Shown: piece by piece, positions 6,596-8,523 of the stretch
Numbering within the stretch: position 1 is the first letter of the stretch
Layout of the letters: every line of letters begins with the position of its first letter
Assembly: GCA_013215905.1 (NCBI GenBank)
Contig: JABSQI010000057.1
Span: 1 to 8,523 of the forward strand
From: Legionellales bacterium
GTDB taxonomy: Bacteria > Pseudomonadota > Gammaproteobacteria > PIVX01
Direction: 5' to 3'
DNA length: 8,523 bases
The notes under the pieces: generated by a model
Database searches by the model: none
Seen by the model: only the letters and a program-made list of their open reading frames with translations
What the model was told of the DNA's origin: nothing
Position numbers and translations under genes: made by a program

Positions 6596-7934
6596 AAAAA
6601 TATCTCTAGCCTTATCAATGTATATTATTGTACCAATGGCAGTTATAAGTGGGATATATTTGTCTATACGCTTTAAGTTTATTCAAATTACTCAATCTAA
6701 AGCTATATTATTTTCAATAAAAACAAATAGAACTACTGGAACACTTTCATCATTTAATGCTATTTCAGCTGTTTTAGGTGGAAATTTAGGAGTTGGTAAT
6801 ATATCAGGGATGGCTATAGCTCTAGCGACAGGAGGTCCTGGAGCATTATTTTGGATGTGGATCATTGTAGTTTTATTTTCAATTATTAAATTTGGAGGTT
6901 GTTATTTAGGTGTTATTTTCCGTAAGAAAAACTCCCAAGGGGAGTTAGTTGGTGGTCCGATGTATTATATTAGACAAGGATTAAAACAACCTACTTTAGC
7001 AAATTTATTTTGTTATTTGATAATAATTATTGCTTTAATTTCAGGTAATATTGTGCAAATGCATTCACTATTGTTGCCTTTAAAAAATTTTAGCATATCA
7101 CCATTTTATCTAGGCATATTAGTAGCATGTTTAATCGCAGGAGTCACCTGGGGAGGAATGAGAAGGTTCGCTAATTTTGTCTCACTAGTAGTTCCTTTTA
7201 TGGGGTTGCTATATTTAGGGATTTCATTATTTATCTTGTTTATATATTTTGATAGGATCCCATATGCTTTTGAAATAATACTTAAGTCAGCTTTTGGATT
7301 TCATCAATTTAGTTATGGAGGGTTGGGATTTACTGTCTTCATGGCTATAAGTACAGCTTTTGATAGAGTATTACTTTCCACAGATATTGGTATGGGGTTG
7401 GCTCCTATAATTCATGCCTCAGTAAATGACAGCTGTGAACTAAAAACTAATGCATTAAAACAGGGATATGCTAGTCTATTATCTCCAGTAATTGTTATTT
7501 TAATATGTACAATCACTATGTTAGTTTTGATTGTTACTGGTGTTTGGAAAGGTAATTATGAAAGTACAAATATGTGTATTGCTGCTTTTAGAATAGGGTT
7601 GGGTACTACATCTGCTGGGAATATAATTATCGTAGTATTATTTTTCTTTGCTTTTACTACTATTTTAACTTGGATGTATTGTGCTAGTAGAGCCATTGAA
7701 TACCTGTATGGGATAAATTGTTACCATAAAATTATTTTTCAAATACTATTTATATCGATAATACCACTTGGAATATATTGTAAAAAACAAGTTATCTGGT
7801 ATTTTTCAGATATTCTTATGAATATAATGTTTATATTAAATACCGGGAGCATTTTAGCATTATCTAATTTAATTGATATTTCTGGTGCAAAACTATTTAA
7901 GAGTTTAAGAAGTGATGTGAGTATTAAGATTTAA
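6585..7934 (+). CDS. AGCS-family Na+(H+)/alanine-glycine symporter
   Basis: This 449-aa protein belongs to the AGCS (DAACS-like, TC 2.A.25) family of inner-membrane symporters that import alanine or glycine with Na+ or H+. It shows about ten or eleven hydrophobic segments, for example residues 8-28, 84-110, 139-160, 172-192, 197-221, 294-321, 345-366, 382-397 and 408-430. Family motifs: GNLGVGNISG at 66-75, GGPGALFWMW at 83-92, GGPMYYI at 123-129 and STDIGMGLAP at 265-274. The last is a changed form of the canonical SNEAGMGSAP, with Asn-Glu-Ala replaced by Thr-Asp-Ile, so ion or substrate preference may differ. The gene overlaps purF by 11 nt and uses GTG, so it is co-expressed with the purine genes. 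Glycine is the PurD substrate, which suggests, but does not prove, that glycine is the cargo. Family assignment is firm, substrate is not. Confidence 0.88.
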   Translation: MFIEKISLALSMYIIVPMAVISGIYLSIRFKFIQITQSKAILFSIKTNRTTGTLSSFNAISAVLGGNLGVGNISGMAIALATGGPGALFWMWIIVVLFSIIKFGGCYLGVIFRKKNSQGELVGGPMYYIRQGLKQPTLANLFCYLIIIIALISGNIVQMHSLLLPLKNFSISPFYLGILVACLIAGVTWGGMRRFANFVSLVVPFMGLLYLGISLFILFIYFDRIPYAFEIILKSAFGFHQFSYGGLGFTVFMAISTAFDRVLLSTDIGMGLAPIIHASVNDSCELKTNALKQGYASLLSPVIVILICTITMLVLIVTGVWKGNYESTNMCIAAFRIGLGTTSAGNIIIVVLFFFAFTTILTWMYCASRAIEYLYGINCYHKIIFQILFISIIPLGIYCKKQVIWYFSDILMNIMFILNTGSILALSNLIDISGAKLFKSLRSDVSIKI

Positions 7935-7983
7935 TCAAATAATAATTTAGAGTGAGCATTATTTTTAATACAAGGAATAGAGC

Positions 7984-8523
7984 ATGTTAGAAGAAAAAAA
8001 TAAAATTAGACCTTTAGAACCAATGATTGATGATTCGACTTTAACAAAGGAAACATGGAAAGTATTCCAGGTGTTATCTGAGCTAGTAGAAGGATATGAA
8101 AGGCTATCTCATATTTCTCCTTCTGTAAGTATTTATGGATCTGCTAGAATAAAACCTAATGATCCCATGTATTTATTAGCTCTAGAAGTAGCCGAGGCTT
8201 TATCTGAAAGTGGTTTTTCAATTGTAACAGGTGGGGGACCTGGGATTATGGAGGCAGCAAACAAAGGAGCTTTTCAGGGGAGATCTACAAGTGTAGGATT
8301 AAATATATTCTTGGAACATGAAAAAAAACCTAATAAATTTCAAGATATACCACTTAGATTCAGACATTTTTTCACTCGAAAAGTAATGTTTTTAAAATAT
8401 GCATCTGCTCATATTTTATTTCCAGGTGGTTATGGAACTCTAGATGAAATTAGTGAAATAATGGTTCTAACTCAAAAAGGTCTAGCTAAAAAAGTTCCTA
8501 TTATTTTATTTAACAAAGAATAT
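7984..8523 (+). CDS. LOG family (TIGR00730) nucleoside 5'-monophosphate phosphoribohydrolase-like protein, N-terminal 180 residues (3' end outside window)
   Basis: An open frame starts at ATG 7984 after AAGGA at 7972-7976 and runs without a stop to the window edge. It has the Rossmann-like fold signatures of the LOG/lysine-decarboxylase-like family: SIYGSAR at 49-55, GGGPGIMEAANKG at 83-95, the conserved Arg-Lys in TRKVMF at 131-136 and PGGYGTLDE at 147-155. Characterised relatives cleave nucleoside monophosphates such as AMP or cytokinin riboside monophosphates into a free base and ribose 5-phosphate; older labels of lysine decarboxylase are misleading. An N-terminal stretch of about 45 residues precedes the fold. 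The family is usually about 180-250 aa, so perhaps the last quarter or less is missing here. It follows the symporter in the same direction after 49 nt, so it may be a separate unit or the operon's last gene. A role in purine salvage is inferred from position and family. Confidence 0.88.
   Translation, partial: MLEEKNKIRPLEPMIDDSTLTKETWKVFQVLSELVEGYERLSHISPSVSIYGSARIKPNDPMYLLALEVAEALSESGFSIVTGGGPGIMEAANKGAFQGRSTSVGLNIFLEHEKKPNKFQDIPLRFRHFFTRKVMFLKYASAHILFPGGYGTLDEISEIMVLTQKGLAKKVPIILFNKEY

Noticed and set aside
6618..6620. ATG as alternative start of the symporter
   Set aside because: It has no ribosome site as good as the AAGGAG before GTG 6585 and would truncate the first membrane segment.
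7941..7963. AATAAT...ATTATT inverted repeat followed by T residues, a possible terminator after the symporter
   Set aside because: Only six A-T pairs with an 11-nt loop; too weak and expected by chance in such AT-rich DNA.
7935..7983. Possible promoter for the LOG gene in the 49-nt gap
   Set aside because: TTTAAT-like and AATAAT-like boxes occur but the whole gap is AT-rich, so no confident -35/-10 pair can be named.

Overview
The window is an AT-rich (by eye about 30% G+C) stretch of bacterial chromosome. It carries one tightly packed, plus-strand run of de novo purine synthesis genes, then an amino-acid symporter and the start of a LOG-family gene. Genome type is inference: the heavy AT bias, the Lys/Asn/Ile-rich proteins and the Gram-negative-looking gene set suggest a host-associated or intracellular proteobacterium (Legionellales- or Francisella-like). 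The sequence alone does not fix the taxon.

Layout: (1) the 3' end of the FGAM synthase glutaminase subunit or domain (PurQ), overlapping by 4 nt with (2) purH (AICAR transformylase/IMP cyclohydrolase); 15 nt later (3) a purC-purE fusion whose PurE half has the class II (direct AIR carboxylase) motifs known from animal PAICS; overlapping by 4 nt with (4) a purD-purN fusion; 3 nt later (5) purF with [4Fe-4S] cysteines but a shortened glutaminase motif; overlapping by 11 nt with (6) an AGCS-family Na+/alanine-glycine symporter that starts with GTG; then, after 49 nt, (7) a LOG (TIGR00730) gene cut by the window edge. There is no gap above 50 nt and no convincing internal promoter or terminator, so genes 1-6 look like one operon with translational coupling.

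Together the genes cover PRPP to phosphoribosylamine (PurF), GAR (PurD), FGAR (PurN), FGAM (PurQ, needing PurL), AIR to CAIR (PurE), SAICAR (PurC), and AICAR to IMP (PurH). PurM, PurB and the rest of PurL are not in the window and may lie upstream or elsewhere. PurK should not be needed if PurE is class II. The symporter may feed glycine to PurD, and the LOG protein may recycle nucleoside monophosphates to free bases; both links are inferred from position.

No wholly new system is visible. The unusual points are the two gene fusions, which parallel animal PAICS and GART, the loss of the glutamine-binding Arg in PurF, and the coupling of an AGCS transporter to the purine operon.
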